From Penicillus capitatus (taxonomy: Eukaryota > Chlorophyta), in the NCBI GenBank assembly GCA_965649825.1, contig OZ287694.1:2356001-2420000 (forward strand): DNA of 64,000 bases, given 5' to 3'. The stretch's first letter is position 1, and each line of letters starts with the position of its first letter. A program made the translations under genes and the position numbers. A model generated the notes under the pieces. It searched no databases. It was not told the DNA's origin and saw nothing but the letters and a program-made list of their open reading frames with translations. Of the stretch, positions 53,856 to 64,000 are shown in pieces.

Positions 53856-54239
53856 TCACTTGCGTCCAAGACGTACGGTAGAATCTATGTTGTCGGCTGA
53901 CTGATGTGGAGGGCCTTCGTTGATTTCTAGCAAAGAGACGGGTCGTTCTTCTCCCTCGACTTGTTGCTCTAGCGGGGCCACAGTGAAAGGCCGTCCTGTG
54001 CCCAGCATTCGAACATCCATGTCTTTCCGACCGGCGGGAATGAATTCGACGCCGTCGCTGGTGACGATTTTGCCGACAGCCGCAGCGACGACTAACTCGA
54101 CGGACGACTCCGCCATGACGGTGCCATCGCGCAGCACAAATGGCGTTTGGCTGATGTTTGGCGGAGCTTGAGATAGCGTCCATTCAGATACAACCGCTGC
54201 ACCTGTCCCTGTGGAACAGCTCTCCGTTAGGTGCGTCAT
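53856..54239 (-). pseudogene. Fragment of PUS10-type tRNA pseudouridine synthase
   Basis: RLYLNGRYLKL and, in the next frame, SQTPFVLRDGTVMAESSVEL then FIPAGRKDMDVRMLGTGRPF match the catalytic segment of PUS10 (GRxDxDxRMLGxGRPF holds the catalytic Asp). A frame break lies between GRYLKL and SQTPF. The rest of the enzyme, N-terminal THUMP-like domain and C-terminal half, is not found before the sulfotransferase start at 53758 or upstream to 54.9 kb. A duplicated or broken fragment is the simplest reading. Confidence 0.6.
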
Positions 54240-54888
54240 CCGCCAAGAGAAGCGCGCCGTACGGAAGGATGCCTTGTGCTCGACATTGCCAAAATGGGCG
54301 ACATCGTCGAGATCATCGCGAAATCAAACGCCAAAGGTGTTCAGACCGAAAGACCCGAAGGGTACGCTCACTCTTCCTCGATCGCCTCAACGCCATCTGT
54401 GAGAGAAGTCGCGAATTTAACGTTGTCTGATCAACAGCATCCGCATGCATGCATCAGAATCGTTCGTGTGTGTCTTGGCGAATGTAGTCTCCACGTGCAA
54501 ATAAAGACCTTCAGATGTCAGCGTCTGCAAGTTCAGTTCGTTTGAGGCATTCTCTTCCACAGAATTTGCTGCGACAGAACACTAACCGGAAGATGCACAA
54601 CCAGGGTGCGATTTTAAGAATGAGAGCATCACGAACTTTACTCTTCGTGATGCTCTGCTCGTACTGCTTGCAGTCTTTCCTGCTCGAGAATATCAGCTCT
54701 CAAAAGGCTGCGGCTGTCGTGGCAGGAGTCATGGCGTGCCAATACAAGAGTCATGTCACATCGAATGCTAGCACACGACGAATGTCGTACTGCGCTAAAC
54801 GAAGTCGACGGCGACGTCTGACGAAAAGAGATTCGAAGCCAGGTCGTCGAGTTTCCGCGTTCGTCAGCAAGACACCGGCACGGTTCAG
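54240..54888. other. Weak coding candidates, not resolved
   Basis: A plus-strand stretch (CLVLDIAKMGDIVEIIAKSN) and an ORF with a hydrophobic segment (RTLLFVMLCSYCLQSFLL, about 54630) look somewhat protein-like but have no recognised family. Octamer at 54755. Confidence 0.25.
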
Positions 54889-56609
54889 ATGAGGTACGTC
54901 CATTCCCCCGGAAACATGTTCACAGTTGTGTCGTTGCAGTTCCGATGCGTTCACGCCGACGGAAGCCAGCGATCCCTGCGAAGTCGACCCAGTCACGGGA
55001 TTCGAAAGGCGTCTAAGCGCCATTCTCGAACAGGAATACCTTCTGCAAAAGGTGTTGATGCACATCGTCGAAGATGGTCTGCACGAATGCCGTCTCGTCT
55101 GTCGCCGATGGCGCGACGCCTGTCGGAGACTCCCTGTCAAGCTGGGAGAGATCCTACTGCCATCAGACAGGCTAGAGAGAGCAGCAGAGCTCTTTCCAGA
55201 AGCCGACAAGCTGACGATAGCTATAGGAATTGACGACGATAATATCGAAGAAGCACACATTATTCCACACCTGCTGCGACTGAAGAATCTGAAGCATTTC
55301 TCTCCAGTGTTCTGCGGCGGAGACATCGATCTGCAAAACCTGGTGGTCGCTTGCCTTCCGTCGATCCAGCATCTGCAATCTCTTAAACTGTGGATCGAAC
55401 ACGAGGACACATTGATTTGCTTTATCAACAACCTGCGTTATCTGAAGAACTTGACATCACTGTGTTTCGGCCATAGATGCAGTCTTCGTAAAGATTTGGA
55501 TCCCGACAGCGAGGTTCGAGGACTCAGGAATTTGAAGACGGACTTCGGGTTGCTGGTAAACAGGCGTAACGAACTGGTCTTTCCTATGCTGACAGGACTC
55601 ACCAGCCTCATTATCCACGGCCCTAGTTTCAGACGTGCAGATACGTTCGCTCTCAATCTACAGGTATGCCAACTGTTGCATTCATCTGTCTGACGACTGG
55701 TGTGTGTTGTGACAGAGTATCGTGCCTTACGCTACGAATCTGCAATCACTTGGGTTCCAAACAGTCTTCGAGGAATCGTCTTTGATAGGGCCGTCCCCAT
55801 GGATGTCTTTCTTACACCTTTCGGGCCTGGAGATCAGTATCTTAAACCAACGTGATATGAGCTTCTTCGAAGCACTGCAGCAGATGGACCAGCTGACAAG
55901 ACTGGATCTTAACGTCACATCCGAAAAAGACAAGCGAGGTCTGCTAGAAAGCATGGCCTCCCTAACACGTCTCAGATCGCTTGCTCTCTCCAGCGGACAT
56001 CGCATTCCGTATATCCCGTCAGAGATCACGGAGCGCCTCACATTTCTCACGCAGCTGACGCAGCTGTGTTTGTATGACTTACCAGGAGACCATCCGCTGC
56101 GCTTTCCGGAGAGCACTCTCAACCTCACTCTTGGGGTTCCTAAGATTTATCCGGAAGACCTGCTCGAGGATCTCATGAACTTGACGAATCTCACGAGGTT
56201 GACGATATACAGTAAAGAAGAGACACATCTGTCTCATTCTGACAGTGTGACGCCGTTTGATTTTTTCAAGGAACGCAGGCAGTTGAAGACGCTGCGTACG
56301 AGGAACATCTGTTTGGATCCTCCGTTTCTCGATGCTTTTAAGGCGTTGACCGGCCTGACTCAATTGTGCCTTAGTTGCGCCAAGCTACAGATGGACCACG
56401 GCCTTGTCTGTCCACAGCTGACTCTTCTCTCGAATCTGGAGGTGCTTGAGATTCCGTTCCCCAAGTTATTGGTCGATAGTGAAACTGGAGTGCCTAGAGG
56501 AAGCTTGCCTAAGCTAAAGAACATCCGACGCGCTTTTCCGCATATCTACATAGGTGAAGATACTTCCTCGGCAATGGCAAAAGTGTTTCCCTGTTTTCGA
56601 AGTCTGTGA
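54889..56609 (+). CDS. F-box/leucine-rich repeat protein
   Basis: Likely SCF ubiquitin-ligase substrate receptor. ATG at 54889 followed after two more bases by a 46-nt intron (GTACGT...TTGCAG) gives MSSDAFTPTEASDPCEVD. An F-box-like helix set follows (VLMHIVEDGLHECRLVCRRW and RDACRRLP), then a run of LRRs (LKNLKHFSPV, LPSIQHLQSLKLWI, LRYLKNLTSLCF, LTGLTSLIIHG). A 52-nt intron near 55663-55714 joins NLQ to SIVPYATNLQSLGFQTVFEE, and LRRs continue (MDQLTRLDLNV, LTRLRSLALSSG, LTQLTQLCLYDL, LTNLTRLTIYS, LTGLTQLCLS) to the stop at 56609. About 540 aa. The five-base first coding exon is uncertain; the protein could begin upstream or at an internal codon. Confidence 0.75.
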
Positions 56610-57383
56610 TGACTGATTCTACCGTCAGCATTGCACCTTACACTTCCATAAGATCTGAATATTCAATCCGCTTTCCTAACAACGAATCACGTGTTTGTTC
56701 TTCTCGAAACGACGCAGATAACGCAGCGTCGGCGAACACTCATGTGTATACGCCGATCGGCAACGAATATCCCATCAGTCAACACTTTACAGTGAGCAGA
56801 TCATAACGATGAAACGTCGTCGTCGTCAGTTTCTGCCAAAGTAAAGAGTTACTGTCACTCGATGCATCGACGTTCACCTGCCGCAAAGATGTGACGCCGA
56901 CAGGGTTTCTCAAAGCGAGTGTTTAGGCATCGTAGAACTGGGGGCGTCGCCGCCCACCATGCGAGCTTTCTCGAGAGCGTGCGAAGATGAAGTTTACAGC
57001 GTCGCGCGCTTAGTCGATATATTATCTTCGCGTTTTTCTTGGCGCCTTGAGTAAACGACTGTCTGAAACAACGACGGTCATCCGACCGAGCGTAAGAACT
57101 AGGCAAGACGGACACCATCGAAGAACAGAAGAATACTCGCCGTTCGCCGTGACGCATCCCAATGACCTAAACGACTGCTAAGCTCAGGCGCCACGTTTGA
57201 CGTCTTCACGTCAGCGTGCGGCTTTGGCTCACTTCGAACTATTCTGTTGCGTTAGAACCTACCAGCAAAAGAGAAACGCGACGGGAACGACTATTTGTGT
57301 GATCGATGATGGAACGTGTGATTCTCAATGCTGTTTCTTAAAGTTATTATCGTTTTAGTGTGTACGGTGCACATTTCGTATCA
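56610..57383. other. No supported gene
   Basis: Spacer between the tail-to-tail F-box/LRR and receptor-like genes. Octamer at 56888. Nothing else seen. Confidence 0.4.
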
Positions 57384-60300
57384 TCATTGATTGGATGGCG
57401 CGCCTCTTACAACGAATGGCTGTATTTTCTGTTTCATTCTCTTCTCCATAATAAGCACCAGTCGGATCATTCGGCGAATTGGGTTTTTGGGAATGTCTGT
57501 CACTTCCAGGAGCTCCAACTTGGCTTCGATACACTTGTCTACGTAGACCAAAACAGCAAACAGAACAGCGGCCACCAAGAGAGAATTGAGCACCACCAGA
57601 ATGATTGTCAAAAAGCCTTTTGCATATTCAGAAGTGTTGGTATCGTTGAAGACGACGCCACCGTATAGAGTGACGATCGAAACAATCAAAGAACAATTTT
57701 CCAAAACGTTGAGGCGAGGGTATTTGAAAGGTGCTGCAATCAAATGAACGACAAGAGCTAGATTCAGTATTCCTAGTGCCATCATCGCTTGAAGATTAGA
57801 TCCCAAGGAATAAGCAAAAACAACAATCGCACCAATGGAGGCTTTGCGAAACAGAATGGTGACTTCCCAGTACATAAACCTATCTCTGTAGTTTTGATAG
57901 ATAAAACCATAAGTGTTGAGCATATAAGGCTCCATAAGCTGTTTCTTTTGACGCTTGTAGAAAAGAAGGATTAGGAGGTAAAACGGGATGCCGCACAGAA
58001 AGAACACGATGCCCGGAATTCCGATAAAACCAACGAGAAATGTGTGATTCCGACTGAAGCATTCGATGTTCGTATCCTGTGTCCAGTAGTAACCGTCTGC
58101 TATGGAGAAGTGCGAGTAGCTGATATTGTTCTCAGGGTCGTCAAACTTCTCTGCTCTGGACATGGCATCGGAGTCCAGACGAATGCAGCTGATGGTTCCC
58201 ATGAGGTCTTCTGAGATGGACTGATAGGCAAAGAATCCGACGACGAGGAAGCTGATGATGAGCCTCGATCTGAGAAACTGCCGGCGAACGTGGGGCGTCG
58301 AATTAGGGTTGGAGCGCATGACCAGACACTGGGCGACAAAAAAGGACATGGCCAGCAGCATCAGGAAGAAAGGGAAAGAGACGCGAAGAAGGACACCGTA
58401 GATGGAGCGGGAGTCGGAATCCATGTCGAACAGACACGTCATCGGAGTGAATCCGGCACCGTTTGAGAAGCCCGCCACCGAATCTGGACACAACAGTCAA
58501 GCACGCAGATTAGAAGAGGGGACGTACTTATTCCAGCCAACATGTTTCTGATCGAATCCCTCCACTCCAGGTTGATATTCACAACAATGGCTGTCACTTG
58601 GGAGAAGTTGACAAAGATCTGCAAACGCGTTACGGTGTTGCAGAAGAGGGACAGCGAAGAGATAGATGACCTTGATGGTTTCGGAAACATGCTGAGCTGC
58701 AATGATGTAATCGGTAGAGTATTGCTGACTCGGTGATATTTCCACCCCAATGGAGGGGGAGGACACAGGTGCAGGAGTCTGGTGCGGTGTGTTCAAGAAT
58801 CGTACAGGTTGCACTTCAATTTCGGTTTGCGCCACGTCCCCAGTGAGAGAACGCGAACTGGTTGCGGCGTTTATCGAACGCCGCGCCATGAATGTAGAAT
58901 GAGGACTTCTACTCTTCTTTGACTGGCCTTGCGCTGCTGCCATTGCGGCGTGTTGCTGTGCATTGTCCATCGTCTGTTTCATGTCACGACCAGAGACCAG
59001 GGCACTTCGAATCGTGATGGCCAGGAAGATCAATTGCCACAGTCCCAGCAAGGAGATCACAATGGCCGTGGAAGTTTTGGTACTGCATTCCACACACGTC
59101 TTGCCATTGGCAAGTCCGTAGCCTCCTGCACAAGATCCGCAGAGAGGTCCTTCGTATCCCGCGGAGCACTGTGCGTATTCTTCGTTGCTGAAGACTGGAT
59201 GCTTTTCCTGATCGAAACGGTCCAGGAATTCCTGAATCTTGGCATTGCGCATCTTCTCAAGGACCTCGTGCCGATTGCCGTAGGAGCAAGCATCGTTGTG
59301 GAAGCACTCGTGCATGATCACTGAGAAGGGGCTGGAGTGCCAGTAACCCGATGTGGGGATCAGCGATGCATTCCCCTCACACCTGGCGTTGTCGGGACAG
59401 TCTTTGCAATCATCGACATCCACGTAGAACGTGAACGATTCCAGAGCACAGGCTTCACAGACAAAGCTTTCGCTGTTGTAACGTTCTCCCAGATGACACT
59501 CCCTCAACGTCACACTCGCACTGACTGCCTCGATCTTGCCAACGCGGGCAGAGAAGATGATTTCGTACCGTCCAGGGAGGGCGCTGAGACATAGTGCATC
59601 GAAGACAACTACACCGTTTGAAGCCGTCGATACAACTTGACCGGCAGCAATGGACTCATTGCTGTCCCGACGCACTGCCTCCACGCTGACAGTCATAAAA
59701 GCATCGACGATTCCACCGGTGACAACCTGATCCAACCTGTCCACTACTTGGATTTCGATCGGAGGCAGAGAGTGTGCTTGACCACTGGACTGGTTGGCGA
59801 TTAGGATACCGGTTGTGGGATCTGTAATCGGATGACGGATGCCCAAACGGACAGCCGTTCCTGCGATATCTTTTCCGTACCCATCTCTGCCGACCTGGTT
59901 GTTGATGAATCTGTCTCTCTTCTTCATCTTGTCTAATGTCTGGTAGTTGAAATCTCTGTCGACTTCAGCAACCTCAGAATAGTACACGTGTCTGAGATTT
60001 GAGACCATCAAGGCACCACCGGCAGCCTGGGCTCTGTTTCTTTCAAATGTCAGAGCTCGGAGATTTAAGTTTCGGCACGGATTGCTCGTGAGCAAGGTGG
60101 AAGTTTGATCTCCACTGGACGGACAGTCGGACTTCCAGTCGATGTCCTCTTCGGTTGATATCATCATAGCACCACCAACGGTTGCAACATTTCGAGTGAA
60201 GTTGCTTCTGCGGATTTCTATCGTTGCGGATACTCTGTCTGCGATGCCGTTGAGATCCATGCAGATGGCACCTCCTCCGCCTGGGAGACACGGATTGGCA

Positions 60301-62402
60301 CTTGTGGGATCAAGAAGATCGGCATCCGAAGATAGAAGGTCTTCATCTTTCAAGGAAGCTTCGAAAAAACGTTGAGTGGATTGAACGGCCGCATTTGGAT
60401 ACTCCAATGAATCTGGGAAAACGGCGGAGAGGTTGGAATGCGCCATGTTGCCTGAGAACTTCCCGGAGGCCAGATTGAATCTGTTTAGGATCGAGTTTGA
60501 CGCCTTGTAGTAGATGGCACCTCCACAGATGGCAGAGTTTCTGGTAATTTGAGAAAAATCTTAACGAAAGGCAGCTTTCGAACCAGTACTTACCCGAGGA
60601 ACTCATTGCGTGGAGGATCCATGATTCCAAAAGCTTCGGTGTTCGAGTCCGCTCCTCCTCCACACATGCGGACAGTAGAAACACTTTCCACATACATCGC
60701 GCCTCCTTTCTGTGCCGAGTTGTTGTGCATTCGTATATCATTCAGTGACAGATCACTTCCAGCTTTCGAGTTAATGAAGCAGACGGCGCCTCCATTCCGT
60801 TCTGCTTTGTTTTGTACATAGAAGACTCTATTTATGTGTATGTTTCCCGAGCCAATGCCAAACATGGCACCACCATCGAAAGCCACATTGTCTTCAAAAC
60901 GCGAAGCAGCGTCGTCCGAATAGCCTTCAGAAAGAGTGAGTCCAGCTCCGTTAGTCAGAAGAATAGCCCCGCCCACAAATGCAGTGTTGTTTTTGAACAC
61001 TGTTGTTTTGGCTTCCGGAGCAGCAATGTTGCGGAAAACGACGGCACCCCCTCCCAGCAATGCCCTGTTGTTAGTGAATTGGCAATTGTTTATTCCACAC
61101 GATGATTCGATTGGGGCAACGTAGTGGAATGCTCCCCCATAAACGGCGGAGTTATTGTCAAAGGTACACCCTTCGATGTCCATCTCTGGTGCAATCTCAA
61201 AAGCTGCAAAAATAGCCCCTCCCATTTGCAAGTCCGATTCGCCCATGGTGTTATGGGGCGGTTCGACAAAGTTACCCTCGAAGTTAGAGTTCCGAACAGT
61301 GATCTTCTGATTGTCACTGAAGTGGATGGCGCCTCCTGCTGGGACAGCATGGTTTGATTTGAATGTGCACTTTTCAATGTCGACTTCAGCGTAATCTGCG
61401 ACATAAATGGCTCCACCGGAAGGCGTAGGCAGACGAAAATCCACGTAAGGATTGGTCTCCAAAGGGTTGCCACCATTCTCTGTCAGACCAGCTTGATCAC
61501 GTCCGCCGCGCAGCACACTGTTTCCCTCAAATGTTGAATCCACGATCGTGATCTGGGACGTCTGCAGCTCTGCTTCGGCCTCTCTGGGCTGCTGGTTGAC
61601 AAGGATGGCGCCTCCGGTATTTGATGCCACGTTCGCGATGAAAGAAGAGTTCTCGACGCGCAGAGAGTGTCCGTGAAAGGAGATGGCTCCACCCCCGATT
61701 CCAGTATTTCTCTGGAAACGGCAGCCGAGTATCTGAGCGTGAACCTCAGCCTCAGCATGAAATCCGCCGCCAGCGCTGAGTTCATCTGCTTCGACGTTGT
61801 CAATGAAGTCCACATTTGTTAGTGTGACGTCCAGTCTCTGCGGAGGACGAGATTGACATTCTGGATCGAACGGATCATCGCAAACCGCTGTCTTGTCGAG
61901 AACATGGACTGCAGTCTTCGTGCAATTTCGCAAGATCAAGTTTTCGATTTCGATTCCATTCGCACTACATTCCCAAACGTCACATCGCGAATGCTGAAAG
62001 AATCAGTGAACGCACTGTATCATGAAGCCTTCTTCGTCTTTGGCGCACGTCAAACTCGGCCGGACGTTAGGGTCCCCGCGGAACGTCAGACGCGGAGTGT
62101 TGACTTCGATGGCGGACGGCAGCTGTATGTCCTCGGTGACGACGAAGACGGCATTCCGCCGGGCACCTGCGACCAGCTCGTTGAATTGATGCACGTTTTG
62201 GCTTGTGATGATGATTTCTTTTCCACCGCGCTGCTGCAGCTGTCGCGTCTTTGTCACTGCGCGACGGAAAACACAAACACGGTTTATCTCTTCCTAAGAC
62301 AATTAAACAAAACGCACTGATTTCTTCGCCCGAAACGACACATCGTTGCATAATAAAGACAAAAGCCATGGCAATATGCAAAAGATACGCTCTCTTCGAC
62401 AT
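57384..62402 (-). CDS. Pmp-repeat beta-helix, EGF-like, multi-TM surface protein
   Basis: About 1.55-1.6 thousand residues. Signal peptide MSKRAYLLHIAMAFVFIM in exon 1; a 61-nt intron leads to the exon with QNVHQFNELVAGARRNAVFV. The ectodomain is a right-handed beta-helix with at least a dozen repeats of the chlamydial polymorphic-membrane-protein type, F-x-x-N ... GGAI (FIANVASNTGGAILV, FKSNHAVPAGGAIHF, FDNNSAVYGGAFHY, FTRNVATVGGAMMI). Then a Cys-rich domain (CPDNARCEGNASLIPTSGYW, CSAGYEGPLCGSCAGGYG), a TM (TAIVISLLGLWQLIFLAITI), a Ser-rich loop and several more TMs (FPFFLMLLAMSFFVAQCLVM, LIISFLVVGFFAY, FLVGFIGIPGIVFFLCGIPF). Introns near 58650 and 58500 and a canonical GTAAGT one near 60590 keep frame. 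A paralogue is broken at 12-13.7 kb. The exact join near 62000 is unresolved. Confidence 0.82.
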
Positions 62403-64000
62403 CTGTTCAGGAACGGTCTTTTTGCTGCCTTCTTAAAGAGTAAACAAAACGCAAACGAGATACTTTGGATTGTGCGGCGAGAAGTATCGTCGAGTTTTCG
62501 GAAAGGAAACAGAGACGGCTTTCGCTACTTGAACTCTTTCGGTCGTTAGTGCCACCAGATGTCTAGCAGTCAAAAAAGAGTGGCAAAAAGACACGCCACA
62601 TGCGATGTGACAGTTGTCCTTGTCGCGACGCTCGTAAATGGCCTAAACTACCGTTGAACATGGAACAAAAGCGTTCGCTCGCCGTCAAGGACGTTTTACC
62701 CTCGCCACTCACAAAGCCTCAAGCTGCAGTGCCACGATGAGCCGAACGCGATCTTCTTTGTGTGTGTTGCATCCCCTTCTGTCTTCTAAATGTCGATGGA
62801 TTCGATAAAATGTGCAGAAACGCGAGAATTGAAACCTGACAATCGAAGAAGTCGACAATGTCGAAGGGGTGTCTCCCTGCGTCGGAGAACTTCTCTATTG
62901 TCGTTTACTTCGTCGTGTCGCGAAGCATTCGAAGAAGAAGAGGTCACCAGAGATGTGATCGAAAGCGTGGTAGGGAACAAGCCATTCGCGACAACCAGCA
63001 CGAGGCTATCTTTCAATGCATGTCGGCGAATTTTAAGTCCCCTAAGTGCTGTTGTTCAAGATCGGGAAGCTAGCTTTGAAGGCTGACGGACGCAGGTCCT
63101 CTTGGATGCGAGTCGCCGGCGAACTGTGTGGTTAGTAACTCTTTAACTAATGACGCGTGCTTTAAACTGTCAGGTCTGAATACCGGAAACCTTACGTGTC
63201 ACCTCATCTGTCATCGTTACGTCATGCACGTTAGTGTTTCTACCGTTGTCAGTGGACAGCTGTCCAAAGAATTACATAAATTCTGACAATTATTGTACAA
63301 ACAGTCTTTGTAAGCCTTACGCCTTCGTCGTTAACCCGTCCGTTGACAAAACACGTCACCGTCCATCTCATTTTCGACGTCGGGCCGTTTCCGAGGCACA
63401 CCTCTACCGCCCCAAGGACTTACGGCACCGTTCACACCAGCCATTTCTGATACATCCGTCGGTTGCACCGCAATCGTTACTCAAAACTCTTGTCAACAAT
63501 GTCCACGCAAGAGAAACTAGTAAGAAAACCGGACGAATCACGATAGGTGGCTTGCATTCTTTGCGGCTGGCATCACTGTTTGTTACAAAGCATACGAAGA
63601 CGCACGACTTCACGTGTTTTGACACACTTGTCGTTGACACGAAGCAAGACAGTCAGATTACATGATGCAATGCAACACTACGTACTTCGTCAGTCTTGTT
63701 GAGACGTTCGCGAAAAACTTATCACGCATGAGTCAAACATGACATCACGCATGACGCCCACGATGAGAAGCACCACGTCATGTGGCATTCCGACTATTTA
63801 AAGGGTCATGATTTTTTTATGCGCCATAGTTCAAGATACTATTGCGACGTACCTTTCCCGCGTGTCCATCCGACCACGCAGGCGGAAGCCCGAGACCCGC
63901 CATTCACATGGTATCGAAGCGAAACTATTCTCAGGATCCCCAACGAATATCTACGAGCTCAGTTTGCGGAGTGGTTTCCAAATCGCGGTTCCGCTTAGTT
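62403..64000. other. No supported gene
   Basis: Upstream flank of the receptor-like gene. Octamer at 62604. Contains the 23-bp shared block (next entry). Open frames at 63234 and 63780 (+) have no recognised domain. Confidence 0.35.
63244..63266. repeat. 23-bp sequence shared with 3944-3966
   Basis: Exact copy of the block at 3944-3966, with palindromic core GGACAGCTGTCC and a related downstream ACAGTCTTTGT block. Marks a dispersed repeat present at both ends of the window. Confidence 0.6.

Noticed and set aside
55914-55921. GTCACATC inside the LRR gene as a regulatory site
   Set aside because: It is in the coding sequence (LNVTSEKDK) with no splice or promoter context; probably a chance occurrence among the 29.

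Overview
Nuclear DNA of a compact-genome microbial eukaryote (protist). Evidence: many genes are broken by very short spliceosomal introns (mostly 44-58 nt, repeatedly exactly 49 nt), and the gene set is eukaryotic: Sm protein E, an Alfin-type PHD protein, a cytosolic carboxypeptidase of the CCP5 type, KCTD-like T1 domain, ABC1 kinase, Obg and HflX GTPases, sulfotransferases and an F-box/LRR protein. The lineage cannot be fixed from sequence alone. An Alfin-type PHD protein next to an HflX with a transit-like leader fits an alga or a plastid-derived ancestry, while CCP5 suggests a ciliated cell; other protist groups remain possible.

Layout. 0-4 kb: a 25-bp minisatellite, a one-exon orphan ORF and an old solo LTR. 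4.3-20.9 kb: a host gene split by a large retroelement block. The block is two almost identical Ty3/gypsy-type elements (5260-12036 and 13740-20507, both on the minus strand). Between them lies a circularly permuted, gap-containing fragment of a beta-helix/multi-TM receptor-like gene, whose intact paralogue sits at 57.4-62.4 kb. The 4-bp target duplications are swapped between the two elements, so the block is either an ectopic-recombination product or an assembly chimera through the repeats.

22-31 kb: secreted cysteine-rich and PAN/Apple-like genes, a T1-domain gene, a patatin-like phospholipase and its decayed duplicate. 31.5-42 kb is the densest part: coiled-coil/EF-hand gene, ABC1 kinase, CRAL-TRIO protein, Alfin PHD, HflX, and a CCP5-like peptidase with another gene nested antisense in its one long intron. 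42-45 kb is poor in genes: a duplicated piece of the obg 5' end and a non-LTR reverse transcriptase relic. 45-49 kb: SmE and Obg. 50-57 kb: two tandem sulfotransferases, a PUS10 fragment and an F-box/LRR gene. 57.4-62.4 kb: the intact Pmp-repeat/multi-TM gene.

The most unusual object is the retroelement. Its first ORF begins on the LTR/primer-binding-site junction and encodes a secretory signal peptide, a glycosylatable ectodomain and membrane segments before the Gag zinc knuckle and protease. Pol follows through a textbook -1 frameshift heptamer abutting the stop codon. A second global feature is the octamer GATGTGAC/GTCACATC, found about 29 times in the non-retroelement DNA (about 2 expected), often inside introns or between divergent genes.
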